Source of the DNA: Hemerocallis citrina
Lineage: Eukaryota; Streptophyta; Magnoliopsida; Asparagales; Asphodelaceae
Direction: 5' to 3'
Assembly (NCBI GenBank): GCA_017893485.1
Contig: CM030366.1
Coordinates: 76,017,227 to 76,081,226 of the forward strand
DNA: 64,000 nt
The translations under genes were made by a program, and so were the position numbers. Below the pieces are notes generated by a model. The model was not told the origin of the DNA. It did not search any database and was given only the letters and a program-made list of their open reading frames with translations. The stretch's first letter is position 1. Each line of letters opens with the position of its first letter. Positions 21,489-31,409 of the stretch are shown in pieces.

Positions 21489-22134
21489 CTAATTCACAGT
21501 GACCTTTTCTTCCCATTTCCATATCTTCTTTTCATCAAAGATCACATCACGGCTCACTATCACCTTCTTTATCAACGGATCATAGAGTCTGTAGGCTTTG
21601 AAAGTCTCACCAACCCCAAGAAACATGCACTTCAAACTCTTGTCCTCAAGCTTCTTCCTTTTTTCATTAGGAACATGTGCATATGCAATGCACCCAAAAA
21701 TCTTGAAAGTATCCACAGCATGCTTTCTTCCACTCCATGCTTCTCGTGGAGTCATGTTCTTAACAGAAAAAGTAGGGCTTCTGTTAAGTACATGAACTGA
21801 CCACATTGCAGCTTCAGGCCAGAATCCCTTTGGAACATTTCCCTTGACTAGCAAGCTTTGAACCATGTTGAGAATGGTCTGTTCTTCCTTTCTACCACAC
21901 CGTTTTGCTGAGGTGTGTATGCTACTGTTAACTGCCTCCTTATACCATTTTCTTTACAAAACTCGACAAATTTGTTAGAGCAAAACTCTCCACCCTTATC
22001 AGTTCTTAAAGCCTTAACTTTTCTATCAGTTTCAGTTTCAACCATTGCAATAAAGTTTTTAAAACTTTGAAAGGCTTCTGACTTGGTATGCAAGAATTAA
22101 ATCCATGTTTTTCTACTAAAATCATCAATAAGAG
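21489..22134 (-). pseudogene. Copia integrase core and C-terminal part
   Basis: Contains FKNFIAMVETETDRKVKALR, TDKGGEFCSNKFVEFCKENG and AYTPQQNGVVERKNR, which carry the second Asp and the Glu of the DDE active site, then WPEAAMWSVHVLNRSPTFSV, TPREAWSGRKHAVDTFKIFG and KCMFLGVGE of the integrase C-terminal part. The enzyme joins element cDNA to the chromosome. A frame change falls near 21860 and one near 22110. Confidence 0.9.
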
Positions 22135-22818
22135 TCATGAGATATTTCTTGTTACTATTTGATGCTGGAGAGATAGGACCACACAAATCCGAATGAATAG
22201 CTCCAAAATTTCTTGAGCTCTTGCTGATTTTCCAGAGGGAAATGAGTCTCTTTCATGCTTTGCTACTACACAACTTTCACAGATCTCTGAGGGAGGAGTG
22301 ATTTCAGGTAAACCGGTCACCATGTTCTTCTTTGACAACGTCTTGAGTCCATTATAATGCAGATGTCCATATCTGAAATACCAGAACCAAGTCGGATCTT
22401 CTTCCTTCACCATTAGACTCCTTGCTACTGTATCCAATTTAAGTGGATACAACCTGTTTGCAGTTATTTTCATTACAGCAATGGACCCTTTTCTTGAGTC
22501 ATATATTTCACATTCATTGCTTTGAAATGTGATTACATAACCCTTCTCTTGCAGCTGACCAATACTGAGCAAATTGGCCTTCAACTCAGGAATATAGAAC
22601 ACATTAGAAATGGTCTCTACACAGCCATTTCTAGTTCTGATATCAACAGTTCCTTTTCCCATCACTTGAACCACTGATTCATTGCCTAGACTTACAGAGG
22701 TGTGGAAGCCATCATCAAGAGTTGAGAAGAAGTTCTTGCAACCTGTCATATGGTTGTTGCAACCAGAATCCACAACCCTCACACCTTGATTTGCAACCTC
22801 CATTGCATGAAACGCCAT
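22135..22818 (-). pseudogene. Copia protease and pre-integrase region
   Basis: VRVVDSGCNNHMTGCKNFFS carries the aspartic protease site (DSG) in the usual copia 'LDSG.S.HMTG' setting, followed by NVFYIPELKANLLSIGQL. Then comes the GAG-pre-integrase zinc-binding stretch: WFWYFRYGHLHYNGLKTLSK and CESCVVAKHERDSFP, with an H..C..C pattern. The end of the frame (LELFIRICVV...) has shifted away from the integrase consensus. Confidence 0.9.
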
Positions 22819-23296
22819 CAGGAGAGTTTCTTCTTCTCTTTTCTCTACAAAATTTGACTTTTTCGCCTTTCTCCTTGCTCAGTTTGGTATAGCATTCACT
22901 CTTGTAATGTCCAAGATTACCACAAAATTTGACTTTTTCGCCTTTCTCCTTGCTCAGTTTGGTATAGCATTCACTCTTGTAATGTCCAAGATTACCACAT
23001 CTGTAGCACTCCACCTTGGACTTATCAAAATATCCTTTGCCTTTGCCTTTGCTGTCATCATCCTTCTTTGACTGTTCTGATGATCTGCCACCATCTCGAT
23101 AGCCTCCTCGACCGCCTCTTCCACGACCTCTACCTCTTCCATGCCCTCTACCTCTAGTGCTTGAAGATTCACCAGGTGTGGACACCTTCAAGGCTGTCAG
23201 TTCCTCTATTGCACTTGTGCGATTGAGCTTCTGCTCATGCACCACCAGGGAACGTTGGAGCTCATCAATCTGCATCTCCTCCACATTGTTTGACAA
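22715..23296 (-). pseudogene. Copia gag, nucleocapsid part with duplicated knuckle
   Basis: An Arg/Gly-rich stretch (RGRGHGRGRGRGRGGRGG) precedes CYRCGNLGHYKSEC, a proper CCHC zinc knuckle that binds element RNA. A 25-residue block (GNLGHYKSECYTKLSKEKGE plus KVKFC) is then repeated because of a 75-bp tandem duplication (22847-22921 and 22922-22996). The second knuckle lacks its first Cys. A frame change leads into the protease. Confidence 0.88.
22847..22996. repeat. 75-bp tandem duplication in gag
   Basis: Two adjacent, essentially identical 75-bp units. The length is a multiple of three, so the frame is kept. Confidence 0.9.
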
Positions 23297-23317
23297 CTCT
23301 ATCGCTCACATAATATA

Positions 23318-23839
23318 CTAAAACTTTGGTGTTAGAGACCTCAACACCTTCTCTACCGCAGCAACATCAGTAATCTGATCACCATGCATTCTCATCCTGT
23401 TTACAAGCCTCATAACCTTGGCAATGTAGTCATTAATGGTCTCTCCTTTCTGCATTTGAAGAACTTCAAAGTCTCCTCTGATTTCTTGAAGTTGTGCATG
23501 CTTCACTCTCGTTTATCCTTGATACTTCCTCTTCATTGAATCCCAAATATCCTTGGAAGTCTTCTTCTGAAGCATTGTTTCCAGGATAGTCCGATCAATG
23601 GATTGGAACAAGTAATTCTTGACCTTCAAGTCCTTTAGCTTCATTGCATCCAACCTTTGTTGCTGTGCGGCTGTGAGAATCTTTCCTTCTTTTGGCTCCT
23701 CATAACCCGTCTCCACCATATCAAAGTACTCCTTTGATCTTATAAAGTTTTCCATCAACATAGCCCAATGATCGTAGTAACCATCGAACTTTGGGATAGC
23801 AGGTTGGATGAAGTTTTCAACAAATTTTTCAGCTACCAT
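23318..23839 (-). pseudogene. Copia gag, capsid part
   Basis: Starts MVAEKFVENFIQPAIPKFDG and YYDHWAMLMENFIRSKEYFD, the canonical copia gag start, and goes on through IDRTILETMLQKKTSKDIWD and LQEIRGDFEVLQMQKGETIN, then DYIAKVMRLVNRMR. A stop at about 23510 (after KYQG) and two more near 23300 break the frame before the nucleocapsid part. The ATG lies about 15 bp from the primer-binding site. Confidence 0.92.
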
Positions 23840-23854
23840 TCTTGCTTCTGCAAG

Positions 23855-23866
23855 GCTCTGATACCA
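23855..23866 (-). promoter_or_regulatory. Primer-binding site, initiator tRNA-Met
   Basis: Minus-strand TGGTATCAGAGC, two bases from the 5' LTR. It is complementary to the 3' end of plant initiator tRNA-Met. Confidence 0.92.
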
Positions 23867-23868
23867 GT

Positions 23869-24151
23869 TGTTGGTACTAACTAGAACTAAAATGCAAGCT
23901 TAAACTTGAATGACAGAAAAGAACACAAAGTTTGAGGCTAATTTTTCTTGTTTTCTAATCAACTGAACAACACAACTTTTAAATACATTAAAAGAAGCTA
24001 TCTGCATGTTTACTACTATGCAGATTTTGTGGAACTAACCATACTACAAATCAGCAACTAAAGTCCTACATAATAGGACATGACTCAACAGACTTTGACT
24101 AAGTCTGTTTTAACTTATTTCTTGGACTTAAAGCAATTAAACACTTCAACA
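23869..24151 (-). repeat. 5' LTR of the copia element
   Basis: 283 bp with intact ends (TGTTGG..CAACA). It differs from the 3' LTR at 5338-5628 at a small number of sites and one 8-bp gap, so the insertion is not ancient. Confidence 0.93.
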
Positions 24152-24156
24152 ATTTC

Positions 24157-24502
24157 TGGCCCTCCAAGTTAGAGAAGTGAATTTCTCAGATGACTTTAGA
24201 TATGCTGCAGACCCGAATGGAGTATTTTCAGTCAAACAGGTGGCCAAGCATCAGAAGAAAAAAAATCCTAAGCAAAATGCAATCATACCATAAAAATTGT
24301 GGGTTGATAAACATATTTGGTGGTTTTTATGGAAATTCTCCAACAACTTACTCCCAAGTAGGGAGAGGTCAGAGAGGCGTGTCAATATGCTAATAACACA
24401 CTGCCCGAATTGCTGGGACAACAGAGCTCAAATGGTACAACACAAGTTTATCCATTGTTCACAATGGCTGGTCATCATTTGCAAGGTAGAGAAGTGGGAT
24501 GG
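24157..24502 (+). pseudogene. LINE zf-RVT domain fragment
   Basis: Read with shifts it gives PNGVFSVKQVAK, then WVDKHIWWFLWKFSNNLLPS, RERSERRVN and CPNCWDNRAQMVQHKFIHCS. This matches the zf-RVT zinc-binding domain of plant LINE ORF2: 'K...FLWR...N.LPT...L.RR' then CPxC...H.FxxC. It continues the LINE fragment at 5155-5337 and is cut at 24503 by the gypsy element. Confidence 0.75.
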
Positions 24503-25182
24503 TGACGCAGGACAAAAGTTAGACTATTTGATTCTACATATTGATCATTTGGAACTAAAATTAAACTGCTTGTCTTCGTATATACTCACGGTTCTTGAAC
24601 AAAGGGTTTCTCAATGCATGAGAAAGATATACTGATGAAAAAGTTCTTCGTTTTATAATTGGATTAATAATAAAAGATGATTTTACATGATACCTCCTAT
24701 CGCCTTTAAATAAGCGGACTAAACTTGCTTCAGAAGAAATAAACTAACCTAATCTCATAGGAAATAAATAACTGAAAATATCCATAAACAAGGAAAGCAT
24801 AAAAGATACATATTTCGGGTATAAAATGTGTCAAAAAATCTTGTCGAAACGATGCAAAAAAATACTCCTAATCTTCTCTGAATTGACGTGGCAGTCGACT
24901 GCCCAAAAGGTGGTCGACTGCAAGTATACAGATCCCAAACAGAGAGACTCGACTTCTCAATTACGCTTGATTGTGCAAGGTAGCAGTCGATTGTTATTAT
25001 TGCGGTCGACTACCATGTTACGTAGTCGACTATAACTATTATTGCCGCAACTTTTTGTTGTTGCTATTCCGGTGTAGTTGTTGTCACACTTTTCGCTATT
25101 ATTGTTGATATTTTCGGTTGCTTTGGTGATGTTGTTTGGCTGCTTTTTTGCAGAAGATTCGTTGCATTCTTGTTCCCCATCA
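24503..25182 (-). repeat. 3' LTR of the truncated gypsy element
   Basis: About 680 bp, homologous to 27741-28361, with a ~40-bp extra segment near 24530. It contains several GTCGACT words around 24895-25030. Confidence 0.85.
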
Positions 25183-26200
25183 TTCATTCTCTTGAAAATT
25201 AAATCGTCCTTGAATTATGTCTAAGAAAAAGGACTCTATTTCAAACAATCAACATTTCTTTTGTTTCCACCTGTGATACAAACCATCAAGAATAGATTCT
25301 GCACTCCATACTTCAATATTTTCGTCTTCAACCTATGATAAACACCGATATGGAGCATCTCTTTGCACAGGAACACCTTGACATAATCCCCAACGTCAAA
25401 CACTCTTGACTGGAGTTGTTGCTAATTTTGGTGTGGGAGCAAACATATAGTGAGTTTGTATTTGAATAAACTACTAAAGATCAAACCTATGATCGTCGCC
25501 ATAAAAAGTGGTTAGAGCTCCTGAGATTGGATCTGGATTGTTGATTGAACTCCGTGATCTGAATCTGAAGGTTGCTGACGGGGCCGATGGACCTGCATAA
25601 CGCCTGAAACACTGGGATGGCTCCGGCGACAGACCTTCCGATGCTCAAGTCAGAACTAGAGAGAGAAAGAGAGTTTGAAAGAAATTGCGAATTATTGATT
25701 ACCTTTAGACTGAAGAGGGTGGTGGGTATATAGGTCTGAGAAACAGTTTAGGAGATTGATATGAATCCATTAGATTGAAATGAATCTTTATCTCCTATTG
25801 ATTCTCCTCCCTTAAGAGATAAGATTCTCTTGTATGAGGATAAGAGATTTGACTTATAGCCCTCATGGGCTGGGTGGCTCTCCTAGTGGGCCAAATCTAT
25901 AACTTTTAATGGGCTTGAAAGTGGCCCATATCTACTAGATGAGCTTCATGAAGGCTCAGACCTGTTAAAGCGGCCCGTTATGATTAATCTGCCTGTAGAA
26001 GTTTAGGATCTGTGCCGGATCATACGACCTTGATTTGCTGTGATTTTTACCATTATCGACTGGTGATGTTTATCGAGTGCAATTCTGTACTTTTCAGTGG
26101 AGGCTTCAGGCTATTTTCTCACTTTTTTCTTCCACTTATCACCACCTTGTAGATAAATTTGTGAAAATACTAGAAATTTCTGATACGAATCAAATGGTTC
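25183..26200. other. Gypsy interior with an LTR-like foreign segment
   Basis: The first ~250 bp fit a polyprotein end on the minus strand. From about 25430 to 26150 the character changes: a minus-strand TATATACCC element at about 25726 and conserved-looking GGCCCA words suggest an inserted solo LTR. I could not fix its ends or a target duplication. Confidence 0.35.
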
Positions 26201-26201
26201 T

Positions 26202-26926
26202 TCAAAAAGCAGAATTGAAACTCTGTACACGGTGAACATCTCGACTACACAACTGTCTTTTTTTGTCTTCTTTCTTTGGGGCCAACAATGTCGGGATTAG
26301 ATGTGGATTCATAATTTCTTGAACGTGTTTACTCTTATCAACTTGCCTCTCTTGCAATAACTCATCGACCTCCTTATAGAGAACTTTTGACTTTTTCTGA
26401 ATAAATTGAACCTGTTCAACCCTATTCTTTAGAAAAATATTCTCTCCTTGCAATTTTGAAATTGGAACATTGTCAAAAGATCATATATTGGCCGGAAGTT
26501 GACTCGGAGGTTCCTTTGACAAGGGCTCTTTGAACTCAACAAAGGTTGTACAATTTCTGGATGGATGTGTTCAACTTCTTCTACAACCATTTCCTCAACC
26601 ACATCAACCTCCTTTTCTCTTTTACTTTCAAACTGACAAAATTTTTCCGCCTCCTTAACAACATGGATGAAAGGATACTTCGTTTTAGCTGAAGAAAACA
26701 ATGTCTTCCCTCTAACTTGAAAGACTTTAGGCTGAGAACTAAGGAGAATCTTCATATAAGATGGTTGTTTCTGAACTCCTCGATCTCTTTGAAAGGATTT
26801 ATATTTCTGGTTTAGTGTCTCCTCTATTTGCAATGCTCTATGTTGTACTTCATCAATGTTCCAACCAGCCTGCAATATCAAACCATCTTTAATCTCATAC
26901 CTCAATCCATTGGTGTATCTCAACAC
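26202..26926 (-). pseudogene. Gypsy gag, central part
   Basis: RYTNGLRYEIKDGLILQAGW and NIDEVQHRALQIEETLNQKY match the end of the gypsy capsid ('F..GL...I...V.L....T...A...A...E'), followed by a basic linker. The expected CCHC knuckle is not readable. Two frames overlap near 26440, so at least one shift is present. Confidence 0.65.
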
Positions 26927-27551
26927 TTGTAGATCATTGGGTTCCGAAAGATTACAATGAGACTGTAATCTAAGAAACTTGTTGGTTCACTTTGTGACAG
27001 AATGATTGCATTGCTTGCAGTACTGAAATTGTTATTACATCATTTGTCTGTGACCATCACAATGATATTTCTTTTGCATGAAGTCCTTCATATGCCACCA
27101 TGTTCGTACAGGGTGCTCTTCGCAAAATCACCTTGAGGCCTACACATGAGACCACCAAGCAGCTGCTCTGTTGTTAAACTTTAAGCAATCAACTTCACCT
27201 TTTTCTCCTTGGATACATTCATCAAATTAAAAAACTTCCCTACTTCGTACTCCCAAACATAATAGCCTTCAACATCAACATTGTCGTGGAACATTAGAAT
27301 ATATGCCTTAATGTGGTAGTCGTCGTTGCGATAGGGTTGATAGGGGTATGATGATTGAAGTGTTGTTGGCGAGGGCGGTGCTTCTCAAATTCTTCATATC
27401 CAAAGCCCTCAACAGAATTGTTACTATTCCTATCAATTGCTTCATAAATGGACGCTGCTCTTCGTTCCAAGTGGTTTCGACGAGGTAATGGTCGGACTCG
27501 GCTTAGATCTAATGGATTGATAAAATCTGCTTGAGCTCGACCTTCCTGCAT
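26927..27551 (-). pseudogene. Gypsy gag, N-terminal part (broken)
   Basis: The frame 27294-27551 reads MQEGRAQADFINPLDLSRVR and RRNHLERRAASIYEAIDRNS, typical charged gypsy gag N-terminal sequence. Between 26927 and 27293 the capsid is expected, but the reading is broken by several shifts. Confidence 0.5.
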
Positions 27552-27724
27552 TAACTCAATATGCTACCCACAGAAGTCATCGTTGATGCTGATCTATCGG
27601 TCTCTCATAGTATGCGGGAACTCTCCTATTGTCAACGACTTTTAAACATCATCACGATCATCGCTGAAAGGGTCATCATCTTCATGTCTGTAGTTGACAC
27701 CTGAAATCTCAATGAATGACTCTT

Positions 27725-27738
27725 GGGCTCTAATACCA
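27725..27738 (-). promoter_or_regulatory. Primer-binding site of the gypsy element
   Basis: Minus-strand TGGTATTAGAGCCC, one transition away from the tRNA-Met complement TGGTATCAGAGC, two bases from the LTR. Confidence 0.8.
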
Positions 27739-27740
27739 CC

Positions 27741-28361
27741 TGATGCAGGATGAAAAATAGACTATTTTCTTGTCTTCGTACAAACTCAGGTTATTGAAAA
27801 AAAAGGGTTTCTCAACGCACGAAAAAGATAAAATGAAGAAAAAGTTCTTTGTTTTATAATTAGATTAATAATGAATGATGACTTTACATGATAACTCCTA
27901 TATCCTTTAATATACAGATTAAACTTGCATGAGAAGAAATAAACTAACCTAATCTCACAGGAAATAAATAACTGAAAATATCCATAAACTTGGAAAGCAT
28001 AAAAACTAAAATATTTTGGGTAAAAAATGTGTCAAGGAATCCTGCCGAAACGATGCAAAAAATACTCCAAATTTTCTTTGAATTGGCGTGGCGTTCGACT
28101 GCCCAAAAGGTGGTCGACGGCAAGTATGCAGATCCCAAACAGAGAACCTCGACTTCCCAATTAGGGTTGACTGCGCAAGGCAGCAGCCGACTGTTATTAT
28201 TGTAGTCGACTACAGCTGCTGTTGCTACCACTTTTTGTTGTTGCTATTCTATTGTAGTTGTTGTCACCTTTTGGCTGTTATTATTGATGTTTTGGGTTGC
28301 TTTGGTGATGTTGTTTTGCTATTGTTTTTTTGAAGATTCGCTACATTCTTGTTCCGCAACA
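27741..28361 (-). repeat. 5' LTR of the truncated gypsy element
   Basis: About 621 bp, homologous to 24503-25182. On the minus strand it starts TGTTGCGGAACAAG. It holds GTCGAC-type words at 28095-28210. Confidence 0.85.
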
Positions 28362-28613
28362 GACGGTATGAGAGTTAGGGTGGCATCTCAAGGACTTGAA
28401 GAGCTGTTTAGGGAATCGAATGGCTGCAAATCAGGCGCATGATCTTAAGTTATTCTATGGGGGTATGGTGGAAGTGGAGAAACAACTCTGTTTTCATTTT
28501 GCATAACTTGAATGAGACAGTTATTGGATATAGTGATTTTCTTGTCCAAGGAACTACTCCGGTTGAGAGAAAATCTCCATGGTTCACCTAGGGGTGATTT
28601 TTCAGAATTCAAA
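28362..28613. other. Unassigned host or LINE sequence between elements
   Basis: Probably the continuation of the old LINE or of its flank; I see no clear domain. GGTTCACCTAGGGGTG occurs at 28581-28596 and again at 28614-28629, where the hAT begins. Confidence 0.35.
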
Positions 28614-28621
28614 GGTTCACC
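28614..28621. repeat. Left 8-bp target duplication of hAT-2
   Basis: GGTTCACC, repeated exactly at 34450-34457. Confidence 0.9.
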
Positions 28622-29053
28622 TAGGGGTGGCAACCGAGCCTGGTGGGCCGGGCCAAAGATTGCAGCACCCCGGACCGGACCTGAACCTTAATCCTTCAAG
28701 TTAGGAACGGGTCGGGCCGGGCCGAGGTGGGCTTGGTTTTTTTGATTTTTTTTATAAAGAAAAATAAATTGAAGAAAATATAGACAGTATTTTAAAGATC
28801 ATATAGAATAAAGGGAAAGATTCATATATTAATTTTGGAGAATGAATTACAAAGTTAAAAGTAGAATCAAATAAAGTTGCAATAATTCAGATAAAGTGAT
28901 AAAATTTAAAAATTACAAGTTAAGGGGATGTTTAGAGTTTGAGACGGCTAGAGCTAGATTGAGGAGAATGCATTGGACTACTGTACTTGACCTAAATCTA
29001 GAATTTAATCGCCCTAAATTCCCCCATTGCTTGATCCGTTTGGTCTTCAACCT

Positions 29054-29725
29054 TCATTTGTCACTACTTGATCCGTTTTGTTCTGTTTGGAGTAAATCTT
29101 GAGTAATTTTTTCCGCTTTCATCCAGTCTTCAATGCATACGAGCATCTTCAAATTCTTTGATAGCAAGTGACTCCTGTTTCGTCTCATAATCCTGCCACC
29201 AAGAAAGAAAGCACTTTCCAATGCAACAGTTGACACCGGGGAAGTTAGCAAATTTTTAGCCATACGAGAAAGAATAGAAAATGTAGTTTCATTGTGTTTC
29301 TAAAATGATAACACATCAACTATCTCATCGACGGGAGGTTTTGCATTATACCAATTCAACTCATTAGGTATATTTGTTCTAGGTTTTTTCGATTTTATAA
29401 GATTCAAAATACCACTTATTGAAAATGCAAGACCCTTACCTTTGGATATGGAAGAAGATAAAGAAGTAACATGCTGCGATTGAATAGAATAGTACTAGAT
29501 GCATAAAGTCTATCATAATTATCATACAAATTATTCAATACAGTTTCAAATTCTCTAGTAAATTTAGCATGATCGTAGCATATGAATAAACAAATTCAAT
29601 CAAATTTTTCGTACCGTCTAACTTATTAATGAGATTCATTATACTAACCACATAATACAACATAGGAATATGATGAAAATATTTCATAAATTTTAGATAA
29701 GAAACATAAACCATTATTCCAATCA
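29054..29725 (-). pseudogene. hAT-2 transposase, C-terminal part
   Basis: MAKNLLTSPVSTVALESAFF and LKMLVCIEDWMKAEKITQ match the hAT dimerisation domain, as in hAT-1. The piece at 29535-29725 matches the segment before it (YLKFMKYFHHIPMLYYVVSI). Stops and shifts separate them. Confidence 0.82.
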
Positions 29726-30357
29726 AGGTTTTAAATCTTGGATTTCGGACTCATCTCGGCAAGGGGTGTTTCATCTCAGATCGGAGATATCGGAGGATAT
29801 CTTGGGAAAATGTGATCATCTCGGATGTTCATTTTGGACCCTCAATAAACATATTTTTTTTATTATTAACAAGATATTATATGTTCTGCATGTTATTTAT
29901 CATATAAAATATTGTATAATGTAACTAATGACATGAATTAATCATGGTAAATATTGCAGAATTTAACAATATAAGAAAGAAGTAATACAAGTATATAACT
30001 AAATTGAATTTGCATTGATTAGAAAAAATATATTAGTTAATAGACTTACTAAACTTTGCATATACACAAATAATAAAGAGACAAAATTCTCACATTATGT
30101 TAGCTTAAGGTCCTATATTGAAATACTTATATATAAAAATAAAATAAAATAAAAAGTTATATATTCACAATAACATTAGTGTGTCGATTTTGGCCGATAT
30201 TTCGGCAATTTTGGCAATATTTCAGTAGATATTTTGGCTTCGCCTAAATCTACATATTTATGTCAAGAACGATATGAAGTATAAAATCGGTGATTTCATA
30301 TCGGCAAGCTAGCCGAAAGGAAATTTATGTCGTATCGGCCGAAATTTAAAACCATGG
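29726..30357. mobile_element. MITE, probably Mutator-like, in hAT-2
   Basis: A 632-bp insert with inverted ends AGGTTTTAAAT (left) and ATTTAAAACCATGG (right). It is flanked by TTCCAATCA (29717-29725) and TTCCAATAA (30358-30366), a 9-bp duplication with one change, which suits Mutator-type elements. Both ends are rich in CGGCCGAAATTTCGG-like words. No coding region. It splits the hAT-2 transposase. Confidence 0.75.
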
Positions 30358-30366
30358 TTCCAATAA

Positions 30367-31409
30367 AAGGGCTACTTATCAAATCTTTAATAGTAGTCAT
30401 CATAGTAACTATTGTAAGTAAAATACCACTAGAAGTAGACGAATAAAATTTTAAAAATTGCAAAGTTGTATCATTAAAAGGTTCTTAAAATTTCAACAAA
30501 CTATCGACAAACAACCAAAATTCATTATTTAATCTACAATCTTCCAAACCCATTGCAATACAATATTCTTGTAAACCATATCTATAATGATTAAAAACAC
30601 TAAGGAGTTCATATGTCGAATTCCAACCGTGTCTAACATCTTTAGGAAAACATTTAAATATAATTTTCCTAAGCTTACACCAATCATGGAAAGATTGATA
30701 TGTAAGACCACTCAAAGTGATAAAATTAAAACAATCTCTTATTGCACTAATCTTATCAGTATCGTATTTTAGTACATCATGGACACAAAGGTTAAGAATA
30801 TGACAAACACATTTAACATGAAATATCTCGGGTTCTATAGCATTGAATATAATCTTCAATGTATAAATTATCCTAGCATTATTAGATGCATGATCAAAAT
30901 CAATAGCAACAACTTATTATAAATGCCAAATTTATTGCATGCTTCTATGATGTGTGTCACAATAATCTCACCATTATGTGGATACCTAACAAATCCAAAT
31001 GAAATAATTCTCTTTTGAAGTAACCAAACGGTATCCGCCAATAACAAGTTACATACATTATTTGTAAATTGTTAACGCCTGCCCAACCATCTTAGGTTAA
31101 CGAAATCCTACAATTTATTGATGTCGATGTTGCAACTAACATCTCTTTAGCCTCTTCGTAGACTAATCTACAATCTCCTTTCACATCGTTCCTTGCAATC
31201 CATTTATAAAGGGAATTTAGGGCAGTTTGGTTAAAACTCTCTAGATTTCTACTTTTGGCATAGAAAAATGGTAACTCATCCTTAATTACTAGTTTAGCAA
31301 TTTCTCTACGAACAGTTTCATGATTATAGTTATGGCTATCTACGTGACCGGTCTTAGGGTTGATCTTTTGTTGGGTTAGAGTGTCTTGTGATAATTCGGG
31401 TTGACACCT
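30367..31409 (-). pseudogene. hAT-2 transposase, central catalytic part
   Basis: The frame at 31092-31409 reads TQQKINPKTGHVDSHNYNHE, KLVIKDELPFFYAKSRNLES and a start of the catalytic fold. At about 30860-30910 lies FDHASNN, where hAT-1 has the catalytic FDNASNN. The frame 30485-30859 gives FHVKCVCHILNLCVHDVLKY and FPKDVRHGWNSTYELLSVFN, in which the conserved RW pair has become GW. It is clearly homologous to hAT-1 residues 135-460 but broken by stops. Confidence 0.85.

Larger units (their letters stand above)
5338..24151 (-). mobile_element. Ty1/copia retrotransposon, carrying nested insertions
   Basis: Complete but mutated minus-strand copia element with two LTRs (5' at 23869-24151, 3' at 5338-5628), tRNA-Met primer-binding site, polypurine tract and gag-protease-integrase-RT-RNase H in copia order. 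Flanks GTTTC (5333-5337) and ATTTC (24152-24156) fit a 5-bp target duplication with one change. Removing the solo LTR at 5975-16141 and the hAT at 17178-20995 leaves about 4.8 kb. Stops and frame breaks in gag and pol make it non-functional. It sits in an older LINE. Confidence 0.92.
24503..28361 (-). mobile_element. Ty3/gypsy element, truncated (3.9 kb)
   Basis: Minus-strand element with LTRs at 24503-25182 and 27741-28361, a tRNA-Met-type primer-binding site, and gag fragments but no recognisable protease, RT or integrase in the 2.56-kb interior. Flanks GATGG (24498-24502) and GACGG (28362-28366) fit a 5-bp duplication with one change. It inserted in the LINE fragment. Confidence 0.82.
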
